The translations under genes and the position numbers were made by a program. A stretch of DNA of 33,943 bases from RGIG3102 sp964525015 (lineage in GTDB: Bacteria; Bacillota; Clostridia; Oscillospirales; Ruminococcaceae): the NCBI GenBank assembly GCA_964525015.1, contig CAZGFY010000022.1, positions 1 through 33,943 of the forward strand. The letters run 5' to 3'. The stretch's first letter is position 1. Every line of letters starts with the position of its first letter. Positions 24,543 to 32,497 of this stretch are shown piece after piece. The notes under the pieces were generated by a model. It saw only the letters and a list, made by a program, of their open reading frames with translations, ran no database searches and was not told the DNA's origin.

Positions 24543-25091
24543 TTATAATAATTCTTTAATTTTTTCTTCAACCGTCGCCATATCATCAACCGGCTCAAAT
24601 CTATAAACAACATTGCCTTTTTTATCAACTAAGAATTTTGTAAAATTCCACTTAATATCAGGGCTGTTTGCATAATTTTTATCTTTTTTGAGCATCATTT
24701 CATGCAAAAGTTTACTTCTATCATCTTTTTCATTATTAAATCCTTCAAATCTTTTTTGAGATTTTAAGAATTTATAAAGTTCTGATTCATTATCCCCATT
24801 AACATCAATTTTTTCATACATAATGTAAGGAGTATTAAATCTTAAAACGCACTCCTCTTGAATTTCTTCGCTACTACCAGGTGCTTGCTCTCCAAACTGA
24901 TTGCAAGGAAAATCTAAAATCTCAAATTCATCTTTATGAAATTTCTCATATAAATCCCTTAAATCATTGTATTGAGGAGTAAAACCACATTTTGTTGCAG
25001 TATTAACAATTAAAATAACCTTTCCTTTAAAATCCGACATTGATTGAAACGAGCCATCTTTTCTTGTAACCTTAATATTATAAATCTCCAT
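24543..25091 (-). CDS. glutathione peroxidase family thiol peroxidase (BsaA/Gpx type)
   Basis: 182-aa cytoplasmic thioredoxin-fold peroxidase that reduces hydroperoxides, in bacteria usually with thioredoxin as donor. Peroxidatic Cys35 in NTATKCGFTPQY (Cys form, not selenocysteine), FPCNQFGEQAPG with the second conserved Cys and Gln, and KWNFTKFLVDKKG with the conserved Trp-Asn. The start is ATG 25091 with GGAGG 5 nt upstream; a TTG four codons earlier (25103) overlaps that site. Monocistronic: its own promoter, a Fur/PerR-like palindrome in the leader and a terminator. Confidence 0.95.
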   Translation of the reverse strand: MEIYNIKVTRKDGSFQSMSDFKGKVILIVNTATKCGFTPQYNDLRDLYEKFHKDEFEILDFPCNQFGEQAPGSSEEIQEECVLRFNTPYIMYEKIDVNGDNESELYKFLKSQKRFEGFNNEKDDRSKLLHEMMLKKDKNYANSPDIKWNFTKFLVDKKGNVVYRFEPVDDMATVEEKIKELL

Positions 25092-25135
25092 AATAACCTC
25101 CAATTAAAACTATAAATTATTTAGTTAGTTAATTA

Positions 25136-25151
25136 TTATATTGTAATATAA
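25136..25151. promoter_or_regulatory. PerR/Fur-like palindrome in the peroxidase leader
   Basis: TTATATT-GT-AATATAA, a perfect 7-2-7 palindrome about 20 nt downstream of the predicted -10. PerR boxes are TTATAAT-N-ATTATAA (7-1-7), so spacing and two bases differ. The link to peroxide control is inference from the target gene. Confidence 0.35.
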
Positions 25152-25171
25152 ATCTATTTTAATTCGTTAAT

Positions 25172-25200
25172 ATTATAACATATTAGTTGTGGTTTTTCAA
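25172..25200 (-). promoter_or_regulatory. sigma-A promoter of the glutathione peroxidase gene
   Basis: TTGAAA (25200-25195), 17 nt, TATAAT (25177-25172): near-consensus, located just after the stop codon of the upstream HAD gene. Confidence 0.8.
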
Positions 25201-25213
25201 TAATGGTTTTGGT

Positions 25214-26014
25214 TTATAAGCTAATTTTAATATATTCCACAAAGTCTGCCACTGAGCCTTGTTCAAAATCACACATAATCTTATCTGCAAACTTTTTAAC
25301 TTCTAGTTTTGCTGTTCCTGTTGCAGCAGAAGTTCCTGCTATTTTCATAAATTCTATATCATTAAAACTATCACCTATAAAATAAGTGTTTTTAATATCT
25401 ATGTTATTTTCCTTGCAAATCTTTAAAAATGCCGTTCCCTTATTTATCCCCTTTGGAACAATTTCAATCGAACGCTCCCCAGTTTGAACAAAATCTGTAT
25501 ATTCTAAATTAAATTCTTTTAGGTCATTTAAAACTCTATCCATTATACTGCTATTCACAACTAAAAGGATTTTATTAAAGGGTAAACTTATATCTTTTAA
25601 ATCTCTAATGTCATATCTATCGTGAAAAATCGGTCTATCAATTTCATCAAAAACAGCTGAAATATATCCATCCTTATTTACAATTAAAAGTCCTATATCA
25701 GTGTTAACTTTTAAAAATTCATATACTCTATTTATATCTTCTTCGTTTAATGTAACTGATGATATCTCCTTTTGATTTTTAAAATCATAAATACTAGCAC
25801 CATTATTAATTATGGATAATCCGTTTATATTCACATCTTTAAGTAAATCAAAATCGCCGATGTATCTGCCTGTTGCAATAGAAAAGCTACCTCCATTTTT
25901 AGTAAAGTAATCTACCGCATCTAAATTCTTTTTTGGTATAAAATTCTCTTCCGAGGCAAAAGTTCCATCAATATCTGAAAACAAATATATTCCTTTAAAA
26001 ATATCATTTTTCAT
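25214..26014 (-). CDS. Cof-type HAD-IIB sugar/cofactor phosphatase
   Basis: 266-aa HAD phosphatase with a C2B cap. Motif I FSDIDGTFASEENF (residues 12-25), motif II Ser/Thr in SIATGRYIGDF, Lys region VPKGINKGTAF, and motif III/IV YFIGDSFNDIEFMKIAGTSAAT. Members act on sugar phosphates, FMN, PLP and similar substrates; which one is unknown. AAAGGAAAG lies upstream of the ATG. The 226-bp gap behind it contains a copy of the hairpin repeat ending 27 bp from the start codon. Confidence 0.9.
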   Translation of the reverse strand: MKNDIFKGIYLFSDIDGTFASEENFIPKKNLDAVDYFTKNGGSFSIATGRYIGDFDLLKDVNINGLSIINNGASIYDFKNQKEISSVTLNEEDINRVYEFLKVNTDIGLLIVNKDGYISAVFDEIDRPIFHDRYDIRDLKDISLPFNKILLVVNSSIMDRVLNDLKEFNLEYTDFVQTGERSIEIVPKGINKGTAFLKICKENNIDIKNTYFIGDSFNDIEFMKIAGTSAATGTAKLEVKKFADKIMCDFEQGSVADFVEYIKISL

Positions 26015-26040
26015 TTTTTATTCTTTCCTTTAAACATAGT

Positions 26041-26165
26041 TTTTATATAATAAACTTATCACTCACGTTTTATGTTATCACTTTAACGATTTGCCTGCTA
26101 TACTCTTTGCAGGCAAATAAAACTCGAGTAAATAATCGTAGCGAAATGAAGATTATTTATATTAT
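26041..26165. repeat. hairpin repeat family, copy 3 (about 125 bp)
   Basis: Ungapped match to 5161-5285 (110/125 by eye). Perfect stem ATTTGCCTGC (26089-26098) / GCAGGCAAAT (26109-26118), right end GATTATTTATATTAT. Lies between the substrate-binding protein terminator and the Cof-type gene, so it may be in the transcribed leader of the latter. Confidence 0.85.
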
Positions 26166-26204
26166 ACTATAAATATATTCTTATTTTCAATTTAAATTTT
26201 ATAA

Positions 26205-26236
26205 AAAATGGCACTGAATTTATTCAGCACCATTTT
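26205..26236 (-). terminator. terminator of the sugar/G3P ABC operon
   Basis: AAAATGG / CCATTTT and CTGAAT / ATTCAG stacked with a CA/CA internal loop, immediately after the ugpB-like stop; the minus strand continues TTTATAAAATTT. Confidence 0.8.
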
Positions 26237-26240
26237 AATA

Positions 26241-27569
26241 TTATTGATTTAGAATTTCATTCATTTTTGCTTCGTAGTCTGTTATTGCTGTTTCCATATC
26301 TATATCATTAACCCAAACCGCTTCTAAAAATTCATTTAAAGTAAGCCCTGCTTGTGCGTATGATGGGTTCATTGGTCTGCCGTAGCCATATTGCTCTAAT
26401 TGATCTAGTGCAACTTTTGCTTGTGGATATTCTGCAAAATAATCTTGAACTTCTTGTGTTTCTACACAGCTTTTTCTTGTCATAACATATCCAGTTGCCA
26501 TACTATTTGAAATAGCTTGATCAGTTTCTGTTACCCATTTAATAAATTCCCAAGCAGCAGCTTCTTCTTGTGGAGTTAGTTTTGAAGTCATAACAAGGTT
26601 GCATCCACCTGTTGGAACGCCGTATTGTTCAGCTGATGGAATAAAGCAAGTTCCAAGTTCATATCCAGCTTCATCAGCAATTGCTTTATTTCCAGCTAGT
26701 GAACCAGTAGAACCCAGCCACATAGCCGTTGTTTGATTTGCTTGAGCAATGCTTATTTGATCGCCTTGTGAAGATGCATATAAATCAATATACCCCGCAT
26801 CACTTAAATCTTTAAAGAAAGAAACGATTTCTCTAGTTTCATCTGTGTTTAAATTAACAGCTGTTTGCTCATCGTTTAATATTGATGTGCCGTGCTGGAA
26901 CATAAATGCTTCATACATCCAGTCGTAAGCAGTCATTGAAAGACCGGTAACTCCTGTTTCTTCTTTTATAATTTGTGCATATTCAGCCCATTCATCCCAA
27001 GTTGTTGGTCCTTGAGTTAATCCAGCTTGTGTAAATAAATCAACATTGTAGTACATAATTGGTGTACTTCTTAAAAACGGGATAGCATAGTATGATCCGT
27101 CAACTTCGCAGTTTTCTAAAAGTCCAGCGTAGAAATCATCCATATTAATAGAATCTTGCTCTATTAATCCTGATAAATCTTTAATAACTCCACTTTGAGC
27201 ATATTGTTTTGTTGATGCAATTTCCATAACACTTACTGCAGGTGCTTCATTCGCAACATATGCAGCTTGAAGTTTTTGGTGAGTTTCATAATAGTTTCCT
27301 TGATAATAAGCCTCAACGATTATACCTAATTCTTTACCCACTGTTTCATTAAAAGTTTTTGCTTTTTCTTGGTTGTTTTCTTCTATCGCACCATCCCAAG
27401 CATACCAGAATTCAATTGTAACTGGATTTTCAGGATCTAGTAGTGATGCATCAATAGTTGTTGTTTGTGCTTGTGTTTCCTCTGAGGATGAGCAAGCAAC
27501 TAGTGAAAAGCTCATTGCTCCAGCTAGTGTTAATGCGATTAATTTTTTTAAGAAATTGTTTTTCATCAT
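26241..27569 (-). CDS. extracellular solute-binding lipoprotein, UgpB-like
   Basis: 442-aa family 1 binding protein. Signal peptide with lipobox SLVAC, so lipid-anchored at Cys26 (counted from the first ATG). The mature part begins after a Ser/Glu/Gln/Thr linker. VTIEFWYAWDG, EAYYQGNYYETHQKLQAAYV, MEIAST, GSTGSLAGNKAI and the C-terminal RPMNPSYAQAGLTLNEFLEAVW resemble glycerol-3-phosphate-binding UgpB and its relatives. Two adjacent ATG codons (27569, 27566) follow GGAGT; either could start. Last gene of the importer operon, 42 bp after the second permease. Glycerol-3-phosphate or a related glycerophosphodiester/sugar is the likely ligand, by similarity only. Confidence 0.88.
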   Translation of the reverse strand: MMKNNFLKKLIALTLAGAMSFSLVACSSSEETQAQTTTIDASLLDPENPVTIEFWYAWDGAIEENNQEKAKTFNETVGKELGIIVEAYYQGNYYETHQKLQAAYVANEAPAVSVMEIASTKQYAQSGVIKDLSGLIEQDSINMDDFYAGLLENCEVDGSYYAIPFLRSTPIMYYNVDLFTQAGLTQGPTTWDEWAEYAQIIKEETGVTGLSMTAYDWMYEAFMFQHGTSILNDEQTAVNLNTDETREIVSFFKDLSDAGYIDLYASSQGDQISIAQANQTTAMWLGSTGSLAGNKAIADEAGYELGTCFIPSAEQYGVPTGGCNLVMTSKLTPQEEAAAWEFIKWVTETDQAISNSMATGYVMTRKSCVETQEVQDYFAEYPQAKVALDQLEQYGYGRPMNPSYAQAGLTLNEFLEAVWVNDIDMETAITDYEAKMNEILNQ

Positions 27570-27611
27570 TTTACTCCTATAATTTTAATAATATCTCTAC
27601 AATACAGATGA

Positions 27612-28442
27612 TTATTTATCACCCATATAAGTAAACGCTTGAATAATTTGTTTTTGTGCAAAGAAAAATGCAATTATTATTGGTATTAAAAGTAATACAT
27701 TTCCAGCCATCATTATATGATATGGAACTCCAACTTCTTCAACCATACTAAGGCTTGCAATCCCAAGTGGTAAAGTTCTAACTGTGTCGTTAGTGGTTAA
27801 AACTAACGGCCAGAAATAGTCATTCCAAGTTCCTATAAAATTCAAAAGTAGCATTGTTACTAAAGTTGGTTTTGCTATTGGTAGCATTATATTATATAAA
27901 ATATTTAATTCGCCAGCTTTATCAAGTTTTGCTGCTTGAATTAATTCTTCTGGCACTTGTTTAAATGTTTGTCGTAGCATAAATATTGCAAAGGCACTTG
28001 TTGCCGATGGCAATATTAATGATAGGTGAGTATTTAGCAATTCTAATTTACTAAGTAGCAAAAATACTGGTAGAAATATTAATTGTGCTGGTATCATCAT
28101 TGTTGCAAGAGTTGTTCCAAATAAAATATTTTTACCTTTAAATTTAAATCTTGCAAATGCATAAGCTGCCGGTACAACTGTTATTAATTGGCACAGCATA
28201 ACTGAAATTGTTACTATTAAACTATTTCCAAGCATATGCATAAAATCAAATGATTCAAATGCTATTTTAAAATTCTCCCATTTTGGATTACTAACCCAAA
28301 ATAATGGCGGTTGTTGAAGAGCTTCTGTAACACTTTTAATAGATGTTAATGCCATCCAGTAAAAAGGAGTGAAGAAAATTAAAATCAACAAAGTGTTTAT
28401 TATAACTTTAGGGATTTTTTTAATTACTTTTTGTGCAGTCAT
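27612..28442 (-). CDS. ABC transporter permease, UgpE/MalG-like
   Basis: 276-aa inner-membrane protein with about six helices. TM1 at about 15-33, and the EAA loop signature EELIQAAKLDKAGELNILYNIMLPIAKP that docks on the ATPase. FFTPFYWMALTSIKS near the N-terminus is typical of the MalG/UgpE branch. 19 bp after the first permease gene; forms the heterodimeric channel with it. Confidence 0.93.
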   Translation of the reverse strand: MTAQKVIKKIPKVIINTLLILIFFTPFYWMALTSIKSVTEALQQPPLFWVSNPKWENFKIAFESFDFMHMLGNSLIVTISVMLCQLITVVPAAYAFARFKFKGKNILFGTTLATMMIPAQLIFLPVFLLLSKLELLNTHLSLILPSATSAFAIFMLRQTFKQVPEELIQAAKLDKAGELNILYNIMLPIAKPTLVTMLLLNFIGTWNDYFWPLVLTTNDTVRTLPLGIASLSMVEEVGVPYHIMMAGNVLLLIPIIIAFFFAQKQIIQAFTYMGDK

Positions 28443-28461
28443 TTTTTATATATTCTCCTTT

Positions 28462-29421
28462 TTATTGATAATGCACTTTTTTATCTAGTGCTTTAAAGTA
28501 TATAACTGTGAATACGCTTAAAATTACCATTAGTACAACGCCGATACTTGAAGCATAACCAATTTGATAAAATTGAAATCCATATTCATATAGCATATGA
28601 ACTATCGTGCTTGTTGAATTTAAAGGCCCGCCACCTGTCATAAGGTTTATTGACTCAAAAGCTTTAAATGCACTAATTGTGTTCATTAAAGTTAAGAAGA
28701 ATAAAGATGGAGAAATCATTGGAAGTGTTATCTTAAAAAACACGGTAGTTTTTGAAGCTTTATCAAGTTCTGCCGCTTGATAAAGATACGTTGGAACTGT
28801 TTGGAGTGCTGCTAGAATAATTATTGTGTTATATCCCATTCCTTTCCAAACTGATAGTAGAATAAGCGACCACATTGCAACATTTGGATCGTCTAGCCAG
28901 CCTATTGGTTCTATTCCAAAATTCCCTAAAACCCAGTTTAATAAGCCGTATTTTGTATCCATAAGCCACATAAATATAAATGATACAGAAACCATCGAAA
29001 CAATATGTGGGGCAAACATAACACTTTGTAAAAAAGTGTTAACTTTTTTATCACCTTTTAAGTAAACTGCAATAATTAAGGCTAATACTATTGATATTGC
29101 TACTGAAAAAAACACATATTGAAATGTATTTCCTAAAACTTGTATAAATTCTTCATCTGCTATAAGTTTTGTAAAGTTTTCAATTCCAACAAATGTTGGA
29201 CTAGGCGCTAGTAAATCCCATTTATGAAAACTTAAATATATCATATAAAATATTGGATATATAACAAATGTTGCTAGTATTATCATAGCTGGAGCAATAA
29301 GTAGATATGGAAATAATTTTGCCATCGTCTTTGATTTTAAAAACGAAGTGAATTTTTCTTTAATAGTAGGTTTTGGTTTATATCCAGTATCTAGCACTAT
29401 AGCATTATTAATTTGCGACAT
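28462..29421 (-). CDS. ABC transporter permease, UgpA/MalF-like
   Basis: 319-aa permease with a cytoplasmic N-terminal tail (1-35) and about six membrane helices starting at LFPYLLIAPAMIILATFVIYP. Periplasm-facing WDLLAPSPTFVGIENF and the EAA loop PTYLYQAAELDKASKTTVFFKITLPMISPS are typical of UgpA/LacF permeases. Its start overlaps the end of the ATPase gene by 14 bp, indicating translational coupling. Confidence 0.93.
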   Translation of the reverse strand: MSQINNAIVLDTGYKPKPTIKEKFTSFLKSKTMAKLFPYLLIAPAMIILATFVIYPIFYMIYLSFHKWDLLAPSPTFVGIENFTKLIADEEFIQVLGNTFQYVFFSVAISIVLALIIAVYLKGDKKVNTFLQSVMFAPHIVSMVSVSFIFMWLMDTKYGLLNWVLGNFGIEPIGWLDDPNVAMWSLILLSVWKGMGYNTIIILAALQTVPTYLYQAAELDKASKTTVFFKITLPMISPSLFFLTLMNTISAFKAFESINLMTGGGPLNSTSTIVHMLYEYGFQFYQIGYASSIGVVLMVILSVFTVIYFKALDKKVHYQ

Positions 29422-30466
29422 GGGTTACCTCCCCATCAATTTCCACTCTGTTTTCATTAACATCAAAATAATGAATATCAGTTTTTCTTACATGAAATTT
29501 TATTTTCCCATATTCTAATGGGCTTTGATTAAATGTTTTTATATTAACTATTTCATCACCTAAATCAACTCTGTACTGCACTTGATCACCTAAAAGCTCT
29601 CTAGCTAGAATATCTCCCTCAAAAGTATGTACTAAATCCATATCACCAGTGTAAAATAATTCAACTTTTTCTGGTCTAAACCCAACAAACGCTATATGTT
29701 TATACTCTTGATTATCTTTATAAATATGGTGTGATTTTAAAACATTCATCGGAGGAGAACCGATAAATTTTGCAACATAAACATTTGCTGGCTTTTCATA
29801 AATTTCAATCGGTGTTCCTATTTGTTGAATTTCTCCAAGTTTTAATAAGATTATTTTTGTACCCATAGACATTGCCTCAATTTGATCGTGGGTTACATAA
29901 ACAAATGTTGTTTTTAATTTTCTATACAATTCAATTAAATCTGTTCTGATTTGTGTTCTAAGTTTTGCATCTAAATTTGATAAAGGCTCATCCATTAAAA
30001 ACACTTTCGGTTCTTTAACTATAGCTCTAGCTAATGCCACCCTTTGTCTTTGACCACCTGAAAGATTTTGTGGTTTTCTTTCTAAAAATTCAGTTAACCC
30101 AACAATAGAGGCAACTTCATTTATTCTTCTCTTTCTTTCAGCTGGTGGAACTTTCATATTTTTTAATCCAAATTCGATATTTTCTTTAACTGTCATGCTT
30201 GGGTATAAAGCATAGTTTTGAAAAACCATCGCTATTCCTCTATCCCCAGGTGCAACATCTGTCATATCTTCTTCATCAAAATACAATTTTCCATGACTGA
30301 TATCTTCAAGCCCTGCTAAAGCTTTTAATAAAGTGCTCTTACCACAGCCTGAAGCACCTAAAAGTACTGTAAAACTACCATTTTCAATTTCTAAGTTCAT
30401 ATCTTTTATTACAGGTGCATTATTGCCATAAGATTTTGTTAAGTTTTCAATTTTAATTTGAGCCAT
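29408..30466 (-). CDS. ABC transporter ATP-binding protein, UgpC/MsmK family
   Basis: 352-aa ATPase energising the two downstream permeases. Walker A GASGCGKST (37-45), Q-loop MVFQNYALYP, signature NLSGGQRQR (134-142), Walker B VFLMDEPLSNLDAKLR, switch His in YVTHDQIEAM. The C-terminal part (about 235-352) is the TOBE/regulatory domain of the MalK/UgpC group, with VAKFIGSPPMNVL. First gene of the operon; AAGGAG precedes the ATG. Having the ATPase in the same operon is unusual for Firmicutes that share one MsmX, and fits a dedicated importer. Confidence 0.93.
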   Translation of the reverse strand: MAQIKIENLTKSYGNNAPVIKDMNLEIENGSFTVLLGASGCGKSTLLKALAGLEDISHGKLYFDEEDMTDVAPGDRGIAMVFQNYALYPSMTVKENIEFGLKNMKVPPAERKRRINEVASIVGLTEFLERKPQNLSGGQRQRVALARAIVKEPKVFLMDEPLSNLDAKLRTQIRTDLIELYRKLKTTFVYVTHDQIEAMSMGTKIILLKLGEIQQIGTPIEIYEKPANVYVAKFIGSPPMNVLKSHHIYKDNQEYKHIAFVGFRPEKVELFYTGDMDLVHTFEGDILARELLGDQVQYRVDLGDEIVNIKTFNQSPLEYGKIKFHVRKTDIHYFDVNENRVEIDGEVTHVAN

Positions 30467-30561
30467 TTTAAATTCTCCTTAATTTCTGAGCTTTGCGCCC
30501 TTACTTGTCTAAAAACTATTTTACCTTTTTCAATGTTAAATCTAATATCAGTTAAATGTAA

Positions 30562-30590
30562 AATATATATTTCATAGTTTTTTTATTCAA
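30562..30590 (-). promoter_or_regulatory. candidate promoter of the ABC importer operon
   Basis: TTGAAT (30590-30585), 17 nt, TATATT (30567-30562), predicting a leader of about 90 nt. The surrounding sequence is very A/T-rich, so chance matches are possible. The remainder of the 397-bp gap 30467-30863 shows no open reading frame with a ribosome site, only A/T-rich DNA and the divergent SCIFF promoter; no catabolite-repression (cre) palindrome was recognised. Confidence 0.4.
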
Positions 30591-30779
30591 TAATAATAAT
30601 CAAAATACTTTTTAATACACCTATTTTAGTTAAGTTATATATTTTCTAAGCAATTATTCTGATATTTATATCTTTATTTTAATATATTTCAAAAATACAT
30701 AGTAAATTTATTGTAAACTTAATTTTTAATAAATATATTTTTGGTAAATAAAACCCTATAAACATTTTTTATAATTTAC

Positions 30780-30808
30780 TTGACTTTTTTTTAATTCTAG
30801 CTTATTAT
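30780..30808 (+). promoter_or_regulatory. strong sigma-A promoter of the SCIFF gene
   Basis: TTGACT (30780-30785), 17 nt, TATTAT (30803-30808), about 55 nt upstream of the SCIFF start. Vegetative-type promoter, consistent with SCIFF being expressed in growing cells. Confidence 0.8.
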
Positions 30809-30863
30809 TTATTAGTAGAGAAGTTATATATACATTATATATATAAAGATAAGGAGAACAATT

Positions 30864-31004
30864 ATGGAAAGAATTAAAACTATTGAAGTGCGTGATTTAA
30901 AAGATAGCGTAGCAACAGGCGGATGTGGAGAATGCCAAACTTCTTGCCAATCAGCTTGTAAAACTTCTTGCGGCGTTGCAAATCAACCTTGTGAAAAGGA
31001 ATAA
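30864..31004 (+). CDS. scfA: SCIFF ranthipeptide precursor (six cysteines in forty-five residues)
   Basis: 46-aa ribosomally made peptide precursor. AAGGAG lies 7 nt before the ATG. Leader of about 18 residues (MERIKTIEVRDLKDSVAT) followed by a Cys-rich core with Cys at 21, 24, 28, 32, 36 and 43: GECQTSCQSACKTSC is nearly invariant in the SCIFF family. The radical SAM/SPASM maturase is encoded 71 bp downstream. In studied homologues a thioether joins Cys32 to Thr37. Here residue 37 is Gly (CGVANQPC instead of the usual CTVxNQxC), so that crosslink cannot form in the same way. The peptide's biological role is not established; quorum-type signalling has been proposed for ranthipeptides. Confidence 0.95.
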   Translation: MERIKTIEVRDLKDSVATGGCGECQTSCQSACKTSCGVANQPCEKE

Positions 31005-31023
31005 TAAGCAAACTGCTTTATTG

Positions 31024-31053
31024 TGTCGCCTTTTAAGGCGACATTTTTATTTT
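31024..31053 (+). terminator. terminator-like hairpin between SCIFF and its maturase
   Basis: TGTCGCCTT / AAGGCGACA stem followed by TTTTTATTTT, 20 nt after the SCIFF stop. It would terminate most transcripts, giving more precursor than maturase mRNA. Confidence 0.85.
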
Positions 31054-31075
31054 ATATACGACTAAGGGGAATATA

Positions 31076-32434
31076 ATGATTCATCAATATAAATTAAACG
31101 GCTATAATATAGTCCTTGATGTTATAAGTGGCTCAATTCATATAGTGGATGATGTGGCTTATGATATAATTTCTTTGTTTTTAGATAATACAAGCGAAGA
31201 AATCGAAAAAATAATTTTAGAAAAATACAATGATATAACAAAAGAAGATATCAAAAATTGTATTGAAGATATAAATTATTTAAAAGATAATGAAAAACTT
31301 TTCACTAAAGATACATACGATAATTTAGTGTTTAAAAATGAGAGTGACGTTGTAAAAGCTTTATGTCTACACGTTGCACACACTTGTAATTTAAACTGTG
31401 AATACTGCTTTGCTTCGCAGGGCAAATATCACGGTAAAGATGCTCTAATGAGCTTTGAAACTGGTAAAAAAGCTTTTGATTTTCTAATAGAAAAATCAGG
31501 AACAAGACAAAACTTAGAAGTTGACTTCTTTGGTGGTGAGCCACTTATGAACTGGCAGGTTGTTAAAGATTTAGTTGCCTATGCTAGAAGTATTGAAAAA
31601 ATGCATAACAAAAAATTTCGTTTCACTTTTACAACAAACGGAATGCTTATAGATGATGAAGTTATTGATTTTTGCAATAAAGAAATGCACAATGTTGTTT
31701 TATCTTTAGATGGCAGAAAAGAAATTCACGATTCAAAAAGAAGTGATTATAAAGGAAATGGTAGTTATGATGTGATTATTCCAAAATTCAAAAAGCTAGT
31801 TGAATCAAGAAATGGAAAAGGTTACTATATTCGTGGTACTTTCACCTCTCAAAATCCTGATTTTACAAATGATATCCTTCATATGGCTGATTTAGGGTTT
31901 ACTGAGCTATCTATGGAGCCGGTTGTCTGTGATGAATCTGAAAGCTATGCTTTAACTCAAAAACATTTAGAGAAACTTTATAGTGAATATGAAAAACTTG
32001 CTCTTGAAATGATTAAAAGAGAAAAAGAAGGTAATCCATTTTCATTTTATCATTATATGATTGATTTAAAAAATGGCCCTTGTGTTCATAAAAGAGTTGT
32101 CGGCTGTGGCAGTGGCACTGAGTATATGGCTGTTACTCCTAGTGGTGATTTATATCCTTGCCATCAGTTTGTTGGTGATGAAAAATATAAACTGGGTGAT
32201 ATCTTCTCAGGCGTAAAAAACACTAAAGCACAAGATGAATTCAGGACAACTAATATTTATTCGAAGCCAGAATGTAAGGTTTGCTGGGCTAAATTATACT
32301 GTTCAGGTGGCTGTGCTGCTAATAACTATAATTCAACTGGAGATATTAATGGTATATATAAATTCGGCTGTGATTTATTTAAAAAGCGTATTGAATGTGC
32401 TATTATGATGCAACTTGCACTTCAAGAGAAATAA
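31076..32434 (+). CDS. scfB: SCIFF radical SAM/SPASM maturase
   Basis: 452-aa enzyme that forms Cys-derived thioether crosslinks in the SCIFF peptide. N-terminal peptide-binding RRE-like domain (about 1-80). Radical SAM [4Fe-4S] motif C104-X3-C108-X2-C111 (CNLNCEYCF), FFGGEPLMNW (151-160) and TTNGM. C-terminal SPASM domain with Cys at 336, 344, 362, 400, 403, 409, 413 and 432, enough for two auxiliary clusters; CWAKLYCSGGCAANNY is characteristic. All expected Cys are present, so it looks functional. GGGG lies 6-7 nt before the ATG. Confidence 0.96.
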   Translation: MIHQYKLNGYNIVLDVISGSIHIVDDVAYDIISLFLDNTSEEIEKIILEKYNDITKEDIKNCIEDINYLKDNEKLFTKDTYDNLVFKNESDVVKALCLHVAHTCNLNCEYCFASQGKYHGKDALMSFETGKKAFDFLIEKSGTRQNLEVDFFGGEPLMNWQVVKDLVAYARSIEKMHNKKFRFTFTTNGMLIDDEVIDFCNKEMHNVVLSLDGRKEIHDSKRSDYKGNGSYDVIIPKFKKLVESRNGKGYYIRGTFTSQNPDFTNDILHMADLGFTELSMEPVVCDESESYALTQKHLEKLYSEYEKLALEMIKREKEGNPFSFYHYMIDLKNGPCVHKRVVGCGSGTEYMAVTPSGDLYPCHQFVGDEKYKLGDIFSGVKNTKAQDEFRTTNIYSKPECKVCWAKLYCSGGCAANNYNSTGDINGIYKFGCDLFKKRIECAIMMQLALQEK

Positions 32435-32441
32435 TTTTTTA

Positions 32442-32467
32442 TATGGGCGAATTTTATTTCGCCCATA
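32442..32467 (+). terminator. hairpin after the maturase gene
   Basis: TATGGGCGAA / TTCGCCCATA, 10-bp stem with a 6-nt loop, 8 nt after the scfB stop. The following ATCTATTTTATC is only moderately T-rich, so termination may be partial and the decarboxylase gene could be co-transcribed. Confidence 0.6.
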
Positions 32468-32497
32468 ATCTATTTTATCTAGTAAGGATTTTATTTT

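Noticed and set aside
24543..25103. Possible selenocysteine glutathione peroxidase
   Set aside because: The catalytic codon encodes Cys (residue 35), with no in-frame TGA, so no selenocysteine insertion is needed.
30467..30560. Possible riboswitch in the ABC operon leader
   Set aside because: The leader GACAAGTAAGGGCGCAAAGC segment superficially recalls a c-di-GMP-I tail, but no stem framework or terminator/anti-terminator pair was found.
30864..31004. Bacteriocin or ferredoxin-like interpretation of the small Cys-rich frame
   Set aside because: The GECQTSCQSACKTSC core and adjacent SPASM maturase identify it as SCIFF; the Cys spacing does not fit a ferredoxin.
31332..31544. 70-aa minus-strand frame inside the maturase gene
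   Set aside because: Covers the radical SAM motif on the opposite strand; no ribosome site and no recognisable domain.
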